Below, in pieces: positions 14,701 to 27,300 of a stretch of 64,000 bases of DNA. The stretch is from Deroplatys truncata (taxonomy: Eukaryota; Arthropoda; Insecta; Mantodea; Mantidae), in assembly GCA_030765065.1 (NCBI GenBank), contig CM060990.1, positions 463,930,321 to 463,994,320 of the forward strand, written 5' to 3'. Under the pieces are notes generated by a model. It did not search any database. It saw only the letters and a list, made by a program, of their open reading frames with translations, and was not told the origin of the DNA. Both the position numbers and the translations under genes were made by a program. The first letter of the stretch is position 1. Every line of letters begins with the position of its first letter.

Positions 14701-15570
14701 CGCAATGTATGCTGTACAGATCTAAACATTACTTTAGAAGGTAGATGACAGAGACGCGCAACTAGCCTGAACGATCCGAGATCTGGAAACGTTAGGGACA
14801 TCCACTGCAATGCAAGCTAAACAGATCTAATCTTTACTTTAGAAGGTAGATGACAGAGACGCGCAACTAGCCTAAAACGATCCGAGATCCGGAAACGTTA
14901 GGGACATCCACTGCAATGCAAGCTGTACAGATCTAATCTTTACTTTAGAAGGTAGATGACAGAGACGCGCAACTAGTCTGAACGATCCCAGATCTGGAAA
15001 CGTTAGGGACATCCACCGCAATGCAAGCTGTACAGATCTAAACTTTACTATAGAAGGTAGATGACAGAGATGAGCAACTAGTCTGAACGATCCGAGATCT
15101 GGAAACGTTAGGGACATCCGCCGCAATGTAAGCTGTACAGATCTAAACTTTACTTTAGAAGGTAGATGACAGAAACGCGCAACTAGGCTGAACGATCCGA
15201 GATCTGGAACCGTTAGGGACATCCACCGCAATGCAAGCTGTACAGATCTAAACTTTACTTTAGAAGGTAGATGACAGATACGCGCAACCCAGTCTGAACG
15301 ATCCGAGATCTGGAAACGTTAAGGACATCCACCTTAATGCAAGCTGTACAGATCTAAACTTTACTTTAGAAGGTAGATGACAGAGATGCGCAAGTAGTCT
15401 GAACGATCCGGATTCTGGAAACGTTAGGGATATCCACCGCAATGCAAGCTGTACAGATCTAAACTTTACTTTAGATGGTAGATGAACGAGACGCGCAACC
15501 AGTCTGAACGATCCGAGATCTGGAAACGTTAGGGACATCCGCCGCAATGTATGCTGTACAAATCTAAACT
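11766..15570 (+). repeat. Second copy of the 1,781-bp unit and block A tail
   Basis: Up to about 13240 this repeats the preceding 1,781-bp unit. After that it follows block A copy 2 at an offset of 6,404 bp, from about 13450 to 14810. It contains one single-monomer duplication at 14331-14540. From about 14900 to 15570 the order changes to segments that recur 8,828 bp later, at about 23728-24398, and lead into the first 104-bp marker monomer. Confidence 0.78.
14331..14540 (+). repeat. Single-monomer tandem duplication (105 bp x 2)
   Basis: Two adjacent identical 105-bp copies carry the linked variants CATCCAGCGCAATG, TTTACTTCAGAAGG and GATGAACGAGAC. The homologous place in block A copy 2 (about 7930-8040) has only one such monomer. 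This accounts for the extra 105 bp of the later block. Confidence 0.9.
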
Positions 15571-18500
15571 TTATTTAGAAGGTAGATGACAGAGACGCGC
15601 AACTAGCCTGAACGATCTGAGATCTGGAAACGTTAGGGACATCCACTGCAATGCAAGATGTACAGATCTAAACATCACTTTAGTAGGTAGATGACAGAGA
15701 CGCGCAACTAGTCTGAACGATCCGAGATCTGGAACCGTTAGGGACATCCACCGCAATGCAAGCTGTACAGATCTAAAATTTACTTTAGAAGGTAGATGAA
15801 CGAGACGCGCAACTAGTGTGAACGATCCGAGATCTCGAAACGTTAAGGACATCCGCCGCAATGTATGCTGTACAGATCTAAAGTTTAGTTTAGAAGGTAG
15901 ATGACAGATACACTCAACTAGTCTGAACGATCCCAGATCTGGAAACGTTAGGGACATCCACCGCAATGCAAGCAGTACAGATCTAAAGTTTACTTTAGAA
16001 GGTAGATGACAGAGACGCGCAACCCAGTCTGAACGATCCCAGATCTGGAAACGTTAGGGATATCCATCGCAATGCAAGCTGTACAGATCCAAACCTTACT
16101 TTAGAAGGTAGTAGGCAGAGAAGCGCAACTAGCCTGAACGATCCGAGATCTGGAAACGTTAGGGACTTCCACTGAAATGCAAGCTGTACAGATCTAAACT
16201 TTACTTTAGAAGGTAGATGACAGAGACGCGCAACTAGTCTGAACGATCCGAGATCTGGAACCGTTAGGGACATCCACCGCAATGCCAGCTGTACAGATCT
16301 AAACTTTACTTTAGACGGTAGATGACAGAGACGCGCAACCCAGTCTGAACGATCCGAGATCTGGAAACGTTAGGGACATCCACCGCAATGCAAGCTGTAC
16401 AGATCTAAACTTTACTTTAGAAGGTAGATGACAGAGATGCGCAACTAGTCTGAACGATCCGAGATCTGGAAACGTATGGGACATCCACTGCAATGCAAGC
16501 TGTACAGATCTAAACTTTACTTTAGAAGGTAGATGACAGAGACGCGCAACTACTCTGAATGATCCGAGATCTGGTAACGTTAGGGACATCCACCGCAATG
16601 CAAGCTGTACAGATCTAAACTTTTGTTTAGAAGGTAGATGACAGATACGCTCAACTAGTCTGAACGATCCCAGATCTGGAAACGTTAGGGACATCCACCG
16701 CAATGCAAGCTGTACAGATGTAAACTTTACTTTAGAAGGTAGATGAATAAGACGCGCAACTAGCCTGAACGATCCGAGATCTGGAAACGTTAGGGACATC
16801 CACCGCAATGGAAGCTGTACAGATCTAAACTTTACTTTAGAAGGTAGATGACAGAGACGCGCAACTAGCCTGAACGATCCGAGATCTGGAACCGTTAGGG
16901 ACATGCACCGCAATGCCAGCTGTACAGTTCTAAACTTTACTTTAGACGGTAGATGACAGAGACGCGCAACCCAGTCTGAACAATCCGAGATCTGGAAACG
17001 TTAGGGACATCCACCGCAATGCAAGCTGTACAGATCTAAACTTTATTTTAGAAGGTAAATGACAGAGATGCGCAACTAGTCTGAACGATCCGAGATCTGG
17101 AAACGTTTGGGACATCCACTGCAATGCAAGCTGTTCAGATCTAAACTTTACTTTAGAAGGTAGATGACAGAAACGCGCAACTAGTCTGAACGATCCGAGA
17201 TCTGGAAACGTTAGGGACATCCACCGCAATGCAAGCTGTACAGATCTAAAGTTTAGTTTAGAAGGTAGATGACAGATACGCTCAACTAGTCTGAACGATC
17301 CCAGATCTGGAAACGTTAGGGACATCCACCACAATGCAAGCTGTACAGATGTAAACTTTACTTTAGAAGGTAGATGACAGAGACGCGCAACTAGCCTGAA
17401 CGATCCGAGATCTGGAAACGTTAGGGACATCCACCGCAATGGAAGCTGTACAGATCTAAACTTTACTATAGAAGGTAGATGACAGAGCCGCGCAACCCAG
17501 TCTGAACGATCCGAGATCTGGAAACATTAGGGACATCCACCGCAATGCAAGCTGTACAGATCTAAACTTTACTTTAGAAGGTAGATGAACGAGACGCGCA
17601 ACTAGTCTGAACGATCCGAGATCTCGAAACGTTAGGGACATCCGCCGCAATGTATGCTGTACAGATCTAAACTTTACTTTAGAAGGTAGATGACAGATAC
17701 GCGCAACTAGTCTGAACGATCCCAGATCTGGAAACGTTAGGGACATCCGCCGCAATGTAAGCTCTACAGATCTAAACTTTACTTTAGAAGGTAGATGACA
17801 GAGACGCGCATCTAGCCTGAACGATGCGAGATCTGGAAACGTTAGGGACATCCACCGCATTGCAAGATGTACAGATCTAAACTTTACTTTAGAAGGTAGA
17901 TGACAGAGCCGCGCAACTAGCCTGAACGATCCGATATCTGGAAACGTTAAGGACATCCACCGCAATGCAAGCTGTACAGATCTAAACTTTACTTTAGAAG
18001 GTAGATGACAGAGACGCGTAACCCAGTCTGAACGATCCGAGATCTGGAAACGTTAGGGACATCCACCGCAATGCAAGCTGTACAAATCTAAACTTTACTA
18101 TAGAAGGTAGATGACAGAGATGAGCAACTACTCTGAACGATCCTTGATCTGGAAACGTTAGGGACATCCGCCGCAATGTAAGCTGTACAGATCTCAACTT
18201 TACCTTAGAAGGTAAATGACAGAAACGCGCAACTAGTCTGAACGATCCGAGATCTGGAACCGTTAGGGACATCCACCGCAATGCAAGCTGTACAGATCTA
18301 AACTTTACTTTAGAAGGTAGATGACAGATACGCGCAACCCAGTCTGAACGATCCGAGATCTGGAAACGTTAAGGACATCCACCTTAATGCAAGCTGTACA
18401 GATCTAAACTTTACTTTAGAAGGTAGATGACAGAGATACGCAACTAGTCTGAACGATCCGAGATCTGGAAACGTTAGGGATATCCACCGCAATGCAAGCT

Positions 18501-21500
18501 GTACAGATCTAAACTTTACTTTAGATGGTAGATGAACGAGACGCGCAACAAGTCTGAACGATCCGAGATCTGGAAACGTTAGGTACATCCGCCGCAATGT
18601 ATGCTGTACAGATCTAAACTTTACATTAGAAGGTAGATGACAGAGACGCGCAACTAGCCTGAACGATCCGAGATCTGGAAACGTTAGAGATATCCATCGC
18701 AATGCAAGCTGTACAGATCCAAACCTTACTTTACAAGGTAGCAGGCAGAGACGCGCAACTAGCCTGAACGATCCGAGATCGGGAAACGTTAGGGACATCC
18801 AGCGCAATGCAAGCTGTACAGATCTAAACTTTACTTTAGAAGGTAGATGAACGAGACGCGCAACTAGTCTGAACGATCCGAGATCTCGAAACGTTAGGGA
18901 CATCCACCGCAATGCAAGCTGTACAGATCTAAACTTTAATTTAGAAGGTAGATGAACGAGACGCGCAACTAGTCTGAACGATCCGAGATCTCGAAACGTT
19001 AGGGACATCCACCGCAATGCAAGCTGTACACATCTAAACTTTACTTTAGAAGGTAGATGAACGAGACGCGCAACTAGTCTGAACGATCCGAGATCTGGAA
19101 GCGTTAGGGACATCCGCCGCAATGTATGCTGTACATATCTAAACTTTACTTTAGAAGGTAGATGACAGAGACGCGCAACTAGCCTGAACGATCCGAGATC
19201 TGGAAACGTTAGGGACATCCACTGCAATGCAAGCTGTACAGATCTAAACTTTACTTTAGAAGGTAGATGACAGAGACGCGCAACTAGTCTGAAAGATCCG
19301 AGATCTGGAACCGTTAGGGACATCCACCGCAATGCCAGCTGTACAGATCTAAACTTTACTTTAGACGGTAGATGACAGAGACGCGCAACCCAGTCTGAAC
19401 GATCCGAGATCTGCAAACGTTAGGGACATCCACCGCAATGCAAGCTGTACAGATCTAAACTTTACTTTAGAAGGTAGATGACAGAGATGCGCAACTAGTC
19501 TGAACGATCCGAGATCTGGAAACGTATGGGACATCCACTGCAATGCAAGCTGTACAGATCTAAACTTTAATTTAGAAGGTAGATGACAGAGACGCGCAAC
19601 TAGTCTGAATGATCCGAGATCTGGAAACGTTAGGAACATCCACCGCAATGCAAGCTGTACAGATCTAAACTTTTGTTTAGAAGGTAGATGACAGATACGC
19701 TCAACTAGTCTGAACGATCTTAGATCTGGAAACGTTAGGGACATCCACCGCAATGCAAGCTGTACAGATATAAACTTTACTTTAGAATGTAGATGACAGA
19801 GACGCGCATCTAGCTGGAACGATCCGAGATCTGGAAACGTTAGGGACATCCACCGCAATGCAAGCTGTACAGATCTAAACTTTACTTTAGAAGGTAGATG
19901 ACAGAGACGCGCAACTAGTCTGAAAGATCCGAGATCTGGAACCGTTAGGGACATCCACCGCAATGCCAGCTGTACAGATCTAAACTTTTCTTTAGAAGGT
20001 AGATGAACGAGACGCGCAACTAGTCTGAACGATCCGAGATCTGGAAATCGTTAGGGACATCCGCGAAATGTAAGCTGTACAGATGTAAACTTTACTTTAG
20101 AAGGTAGATGACAGAGACGCGCAACTAGCCTGAACGATCCGAGATCTGGAAACGTTAGGGACATCCACTGCAATGCAAGCTGTACAGATCTAATCTTTAT
20201 TTTAGAAGGTAGATGACAGAGACGCGCAACTAGTCTGAACGATCCGAGATCTGGAAACGTTAGGGTTATCCACCGCAATGCAAGCTGTACAGATCTAAAC
20301 TTTACTTTAGATGGTAGATGAACGAGACGCGCAACTAGTCTGAACGATCTGAGATCTGGAAACGTTAGGGACATCCGCCGCAATGTATGCTGTACAGATC
20401 TGAACTTTACTTTAGAAGGTAGATGACAGAGACGCGCAACTAGCCTGAACGATACGAGATCTGGAAACATTAGGGATATCCACCGCAATGCAAGCTGTAC
20501 AGATCTAAACTTTACTTTAGAAGGTAGATGAACGAGACGCGCAACTAGTCTGAACGATCCGAGATCTGCAAACGTTAAGGACATCCGCCGCAATGTATGC
20601 TGTACATATCTAAACTTTACTTTAGAAGGTAGATGACAGAGACGCGCAACTAGCCTGAACGACCCGAGATCTGGAAACGTTAGGGACATGCATCGCAAGC
20701 TGTACAGATCTAAACTTTACTTTAGAAGGTAGATGACAGAGACGTGGAACTAGTCTGAACGATCCGAGATCTGGAACCGTTAGGGACATCCACCGCAATA
20801 CCAGCTGTACAGATCTAAACTTTACCTTAGACGGTAGATGACAGAGACGCGCAACGCAGTCTGAACGATCCGAGATCTGGAAACGTTACGGACATTCACC
20901 GCAATGAAAGCTATACAGATCTAAACTTTACTTTAGAAGGTAGATGACAGAGATGCGCAACTAGTCTGAACGATCCGAGATCTGGAAACGAAAGGGACAT
21001 CCACTGCAATGCAAGCTGTACTGATCTAAACCTTACTTTAGAAGGTAGATGACAGAGACGCGCAACTAGTCTGAACGATCCGAGATCTGGAACCGTTAGG
21101 GACATCCACCGCAATGCCAGCTGTACAGATCTAAACTTTACTTTATACGGTAGATGACAGAGACGCGCAACCCAGTCTGAACGATCCGAGATCTGGAAAC
21201 GTTAGGGACATCCACCGCAATGCAAGCTGTAGAGATCTAAACTTTACTTTAGAAGGTAGATGACAGAGATGCGCAGCTAGTCTGAACGATCCGAGATCTG
21301 GAAACGTTTGGGACATCCACTGCAATGCAAGCTGTACAGATCTAAACTTTACTTTAGAAGGTAGATGACAGAGACGCGCAACTAGTCTGAACGATCCGAG
21401 ATCCGGAAACGTTAGGGACATCCACCGCAATGCAAGCTGACAGATCTAAAGTTTAGTTTAGAAGGTAGATGACAGCTACGCTCAACTAGTCTGAACGATC

Positions 21501-24398
21501 CCAGATCTGGAAACGTTAGGGACATCCACCGCAATGCAAGCAGTACAGATGTAAACTTTACTTTAGAAGGTAGATGACAGAGACGTGCAACTAGCCTGAA
21601 CGATCCGAGATCTGGAAACGTTAGGGACATCCACCGCAATGGAAGCTGTACAGATCTAAACTTTATTTTAGAAGGTAGATGACAGAGACGCGCAACCCAG
21701 TCTGAACGATCCGAGATCTGGAAACGTTAGGGACATCCACCGGAACGCAAGCTGTACAGATCTAAACTTTACTTTAGAAGGTAGTTGACAGAGATGCGCA
21801 ACTAGTCTGAACGATCCGAGATCTGGAAACGTTAGGGACATCCGCCGCAATGTAAGCTGTACAGATCTAAACTTTACTTTAGAAGGTAGATGACAGAGAC
21901 GCGCAACTAGCCTGAACGATCCGAGATCTGGAAACGTTAGGGATATCCATCGCAATGCAAGCTGAACAGATCCAACCCTTACTTTAGAAGGTAGTAGGCA
22001 GAGACGCGCAACTAGCCTGAACGATCCGAGATCTGGAAACGTTAGGGACATCCACCGCAATGCAAGCTGTACAGATCTAAACTTTACTTTAGAAGGTAGA
22101 TGAACGAGACGCGCAACTAGTCTGAACGATCCGAGATCTGGAAACGTTAGGGACATCCACCGCAATGCAAGCTGTACAGATCTAAACTTTACTTTAGAAG
22201 GTAGATGAACGAGACGCGCAACTAGTCTGAACGATCCGAGATCTCGCAACGTTAGGGACATCCGCCGCAATGTATGCTGTACAGATCTAAACTTTACTTT
22301 AGAAGGTAGATGACAGAGACGCGCAACTAGCCTGAACGATCCGAGATCTGGAAACGTTAGGGACATCCACTGCAATGCAAGCTGTACAGATCTAATCTTT
22401 ACTTTAGAAGGTAGATGACAGAGACGCGCAACTAGCCTAAAACGATCTGAGATCCGGAAACGTTAGGGACATCCACTGCAATGCAAGCTGTACAGATCTA
22501 ATCTTTACTTTAGAAGGTAGATGACAGAGACGCGCAACTAGTCTGAACGATCCCAGATCTGGAAACGTTAGGGACATCCGCCGCAATGTAAGCTGTACAG
22601 ATCTAAACTTAACTTCAGAAGGTAGATGACAGAGCCGCGTAACTAGCCTGAACGATCCGAGATCTGGAAACGTTAGGGACATCCACCGCAATGCAAGCTG
22701 TACAGATCTAAACTTTACTTTAGAAGGTAGATGACAGAGACGCGAAACCCAGTCTGAACGATCCGAGATCTGGAAACGTTAGGGACATCCACCGCAATGC
22801 AAGCTGTACACATCTAAACTTTACTTTAGAAGGTAGATGAACGAGACGCGCAACTAGTCTGAACGATCCGAGATCTGGAAGCGTTAGGGACATCCGCCGC
22901 AATGTATGCTGTACATATCTAAACTTTACTTTAGAAGGTAGATGACAGAGACGCGCAACTAGCCTGAACGATCCGAGATCTGGAAACGTTAGGGACATCC
23001 ACTGCAATGCAAGCTGTACAGATCTAAACTTTACTTTAGAAGGTAGATGACAGAGACGCGCAACTATTCTGAACGATCCGAGATCTGGAACCGTTAGGGA
23101 CATCCACCGCAATGCCAGCTGTACAGATCTAAACTTTACTTTAGACGGTAGATGACAGAGACGCGCAACCCAGTCTGAACGATCCGAGATCTGGAAACGT
23201 TAGGGACATCCACCGCAATGCAAGCTGTACAGATCTAAACTTTACTTTAGAAGGTAGATGACAGAGATGCGCAACTAGTCTGAACGATCCGAGATCTGGA
23301 AACGTATGGGACATCCACTGCAATGCAAGCTGTACAGATCTAAACTTTGCTTTAGAAGGTAGATGACAGAGACGCGCAACTAGTCTGAATGATCCGAGAT
23401 CTGGAAACGTTAGGGACATCCACCGCAATGCAAGCTGTACAGATCTAAAGTTTAGTTTAGAAGGTAGATGACAGATACGCTCAACTAGTCTGAACGATCC
23501 GAGATCTGGAAACGTTAGGGACATCAACCGCAATGCAAGCTGTACAGATCTAAACTTTACTTTAGAAGGTAGTTGACAGAGATGCGCAACTAGTCTGAAC
23601 GATCCGAGATCTGGAAACGTTAGGGACATCCGCCGCAATGTAAGCTGTACAGATCTAAACTTTACTTTAGAAGGTAGATGACAGAGACGCGCAACTAGCC
23701 TGAACGATCCGAGATCTGGAAACGTTAGGTATATCCATCGCAATGCAAGCTGTACAGATCTAAACTTTACTTTAGAAGGTAGATGACAGAGACGCGAAAC
23801 CCAGTCTGAAAGATCCGAGATCTGGAAACGTTAGGGACATCCACCGCAATGCAAGCTGTACAGATCTAAACTTTACTATAGAAGGTAGATGACAGAGATG
23901 AGCAACTAGTCTGAACGATCCGAGATCTGGAAACGTTAGGGACATCCGCCGCAATGTAAGCTGTACAGATCTAAACTTTACTTTAGAAGGTAGATGACAG
24001 AAACGCGCAACTAGGCTGAACGATCCGAGATCTGGAACCGTTAGGGACATCCACCGCAATGCAAGCTGTACAGATCTAAACTTTACTTTAGAAGGTAGAT
24101 GACAGATACGCGCAACCCAGTCTGAACGATCCGAGATCTGGAAATGTTAAGGACATCCACCTTAATGCAAGCTGTACAGATCTAAACTTTACTTTAGAAG
24201 GTAGATGACAGAGATGCGCAAGTAGACTGAACGATCCGAGATCTGGAAACGTTAGGGATATCCACCGCAATGCAAGCTGTACAGATCTAAACTTTACTTT
24301 AGATGGTAGATGAACGAGACGCGCAACTAGTCTGAACGATCCGAGATCTGGAAACGTTAGGGACATCCGCCGCAATGTATGCTGTACAGATCTAAACT
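15571..24398 (+). repeat. HOR unit B1 (8,828 bp)
   Basis: This unit lies between the first and second 104-bp marker monomers. Bases from about 15571 to 19960 share segment order with about 24400-29210. That includes the stretch of monomers with no 106-bp unit at 18310-19416, whose counterpart is 27662-28579. The unit is longer than its neighbours because about 19970-22570 is a block of type A. After that, about 22720-23740 resembles 8751-9560, and 23728-24398 repeats 14900-15570. The unit is therefore a composite of two HOR families. Confidence 0.78.
19970..22570 (+). repeat. Displaced block A inside HOR unit B1
   Basis: Markers in this interval match the block at about 12510-15000, including AACTTTTCTTTAG, GGAAATCGTTAGG, the shortened GGGACATGCATCGCAAGCTG monomer at 20683, the CTATACAG monomer and TTTATACGG. 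The offset is 7,461 bp at first. It becomes 7,670 bp after about two extra monomers near 21143-21430, and 7,565 bp beyond the single-monomer duplication that only the earlier copy has. The corresponding place is empty of this block in the next two B units. Boundaries are estimated by eye. Confidence 0.75.
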
Positions 24399-27300
24399 AT
24401 ATTTAGAAGGTAGATGACAGAGACGCGCAACTAGCCTAAACGATCTGAGATCTGGAAACGTTAGGGACATCCACTGCAATGCAAGCTGTACAGATCTAAA
24501 CATCACTTTAGTAGGTAGATGACGGAGACGCGCAACTAGTCTGAACGATCCGAGATCTGGAACCGTTAGGGACATCCACCGCAATGCAAGCTGTACAGAT
24601 CTAAACTTTACTTTAGAAGGTAGATGAACGAGACGCGCAACTAGTGTGAACGATCCGAGATCTCGAAACGTTAAGGACATCCGCCCCAATGTATGCTGTA
24701 CAGATCTAAAGTTTAGTTTAGAAGGTAGATGACAGATACGCTCAACTAGTCTGAACGATCCCAGATCTGGAAACGTTAGGGACATCCACCGCAATGCAAG
24801 CAGTACAGATGTAAACTTTACTTTAGAAGGTAGATGACAGAGACGCGCAACTAGCCTGAACGATCCGAGATCTGGAAACGTTAGGGACATCCACAGCAAT
24901 GCAAGCGGTACAGATCTAAAGTTTACTTTAGAAGGTAGATGACAGAGACGCGCAACCCAGTCTGAACGATCCCAGATCTGGAAACGTTAGGGATATCCAT
25001 CGCAATGCAAGCTGTACAGATCCAAACCTTACTTTAGAAGGTAGTAGGCAGAGACGCGCAACTAGCCTGAACGATCCGAGATCTGGAAACGTTAAGGACT
25101 TCCACTGAAATGCAAGCTGTACAGATCTAAACTTTACTTTAGAAGGTAGATGACAGAGACGCGCAACTAGTCTGAACGATCCGAGATCTGGAACCGTTAG
25201 GGACATCCACCGCAATGCCAGCTGTACAGATCTAAACTTTACTTTAGACGGTAGATGACAGAGACGCGCAACCCAGTCTGAACGATCGGAGATCTGGAAA
25301 GTTAGGGACATCCACCGCAATGCAAGCTGTACAGATCTAAACTATACTTTAGAAGGTAGATGACAGAGATGCGCAACTAGTCTGAACGATCCGAGATCTG
25401 GAAACGTATGGGACATCCACTGCAATGCAAGCTGTACAGATCTAAACTTTACTTTAGAAGGTAGATGACAGAGACGCGCAACTAGTCTGAATGATCCGAG
25501 ATCTGGAAACGTTAGGGACATCCACCGCAATGCAAGCTGTACAGATCTAAACTTTTGTTTAGAAGGTAGATGACAGATACGCTCAACTAGTCTGAACGAT
25601 CCCAGATCTGGAAACGTTAGGGACATCCACCGCAATGCAAGCTGTACAGATGTAAACTTTACTTTAGAAGGTAGATGACAGAGACGCGCAACTAGCCTGA
25701 ACGATCCGAGATCTGGAAACGTTAGGGACATCCACCGCAATGGAAGCTGTACAGATCTAAACTTTACTTTAGAAGGTAGATGACAGAGACGCGCAACTAG
25801 CCTGAACGATCCGAGATCTGGAACCGTTAGGGACATGCACCGCAATGCCAGCTGTACAGTTCTAAACTTTACTTTAGACGGTAGATGACAGAGACGCGCA
25901 ACCCAGTCTGAACAATCCGAGATCTGGAAACGTTAGGGACATCCACCGCAATGCAAGCTGTACAGATCTAAACTTTATTTTAGAAGGTAGATGACAGAGA
26001 TGCGCAACTAGTCTGAACGATCCGAGATCTGGAAACGTTTGGGACATCCACTGCAATGCAAGCTGTACAGATCTAAACTTTACTTTAGAAGGTAGATGAC
26101 AGAGACGCGCAACTAGTCTGAACGATCCGAGATCTGGAAACGTTAGGGACATCCACCGCAATTCAAGCTGTACAGATCTAAAGTTTAGTTTAGAAGGTAG
26201 ATGACAGATACGCTCAACTAGTCTGAACGATCCCAGATCTGGAAACGTTAGGGACATCCACCACAATGCAAGCTGTACAGATGTAAACTTTACTTTAGAA
26301 GGTAGATGACAGAGACGCGCAACTAGCCTGAACGATCCGAGATCTGGAAACGTTAGGGACATCCACCGCAATGGAAGCTGTACAGATCTAAACTTTACTT
26401 TAGAAGGTAGATGACAGAGCCGCGCAACCCAGTCTGAACGATCCGAGATCTGGAAACATTAGGGACATCCACCGCAATGCAAGCTGTACAGATCCAAACC
26501 TTACTTTAGAAGGTAGTAGGCAGAGACGCGCAACTAGCCTGAACGATCCGAGATCTGGAAACGTTAAGGACATCCAGTGCAATGCAAGCTGTACAGATCT
26601 AAACTTTACTTTAGAAGGTAGATGACAGAGACGCGCATCTAGCTGGAACGATCCGAGATCTGGAAACGTTAGGGACCTCCACCGCAATGCAAGCTGTACA
26701 GATCTAAACTTTACTTTAGAAGGTAGATGAACGAGACGCGCAACTAGTCTGAGCGATCCGAGATCTCGAAACGTTAGGGACATCCGCCGCAATGTATGCT
26801 GTACAGATCTAAACTTTACTTTAGAAGGTACATGACAGAGACGCGTAACTAGCCTGAACGATCCGAGATCTGGAAACGTTAGGGACATCCACTGCATGGC
26901 AAGCTGTACAGATCTAATCTTTAATCTAGAAGGTAGATGACAGAGACGCGCAACTAGCCTGAACGATCTGAGATCTGGAAACGTTAGGGACATTCACCGC
27001 AATGCAAGCTGTACTGATCTAAACTTTACTTTAGAAGGTAGATGACAGATACGCGCAACTAGGCTGAACGATCCCAGATCTGGAAACGTTAGGGACATCC
27101 GCCGCAATGTAAGCTCTACAGATCTAAACTTTACTTTAGAAGGTAGATGACAGAGACGCGCATCTAGCCTGAACGATGCGAGATCTGGAAACGTTAGGGA
27201 CATCCACCGCAATGCAAGCTGTACAGATCTAAACTTTACTTTAGAAGGTAGATGACAGAGCCGCGCAACTAGCCTGAACGATCCGATATCTGGAAACGTT

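Noticed and set aside
26143-26148. TTAGGG in almost every monomer, suggesting telomeric or subtelomeric DNA
   Set aside because: It occurs once per 105 bp inside GTTAGGGAC and never as tandem TTAGGG units, so it is a chance hexamer of the monomer.
26058-26162. Monomer as an internal duplication of a ~52-bp ancestor (both halves have GCAA then AGATCT then AAAC)
   Set aside because: The shared words are short and at different spacings (AGATCT 11 bases after GCAA in one half, 21 in the other), and the rest does not align convincingly by eye.
26058-26162. CENP-B box in the satellite
   Set aside because: No monomer subtype I read shows the TTCG...A..CGGG core on either strand.
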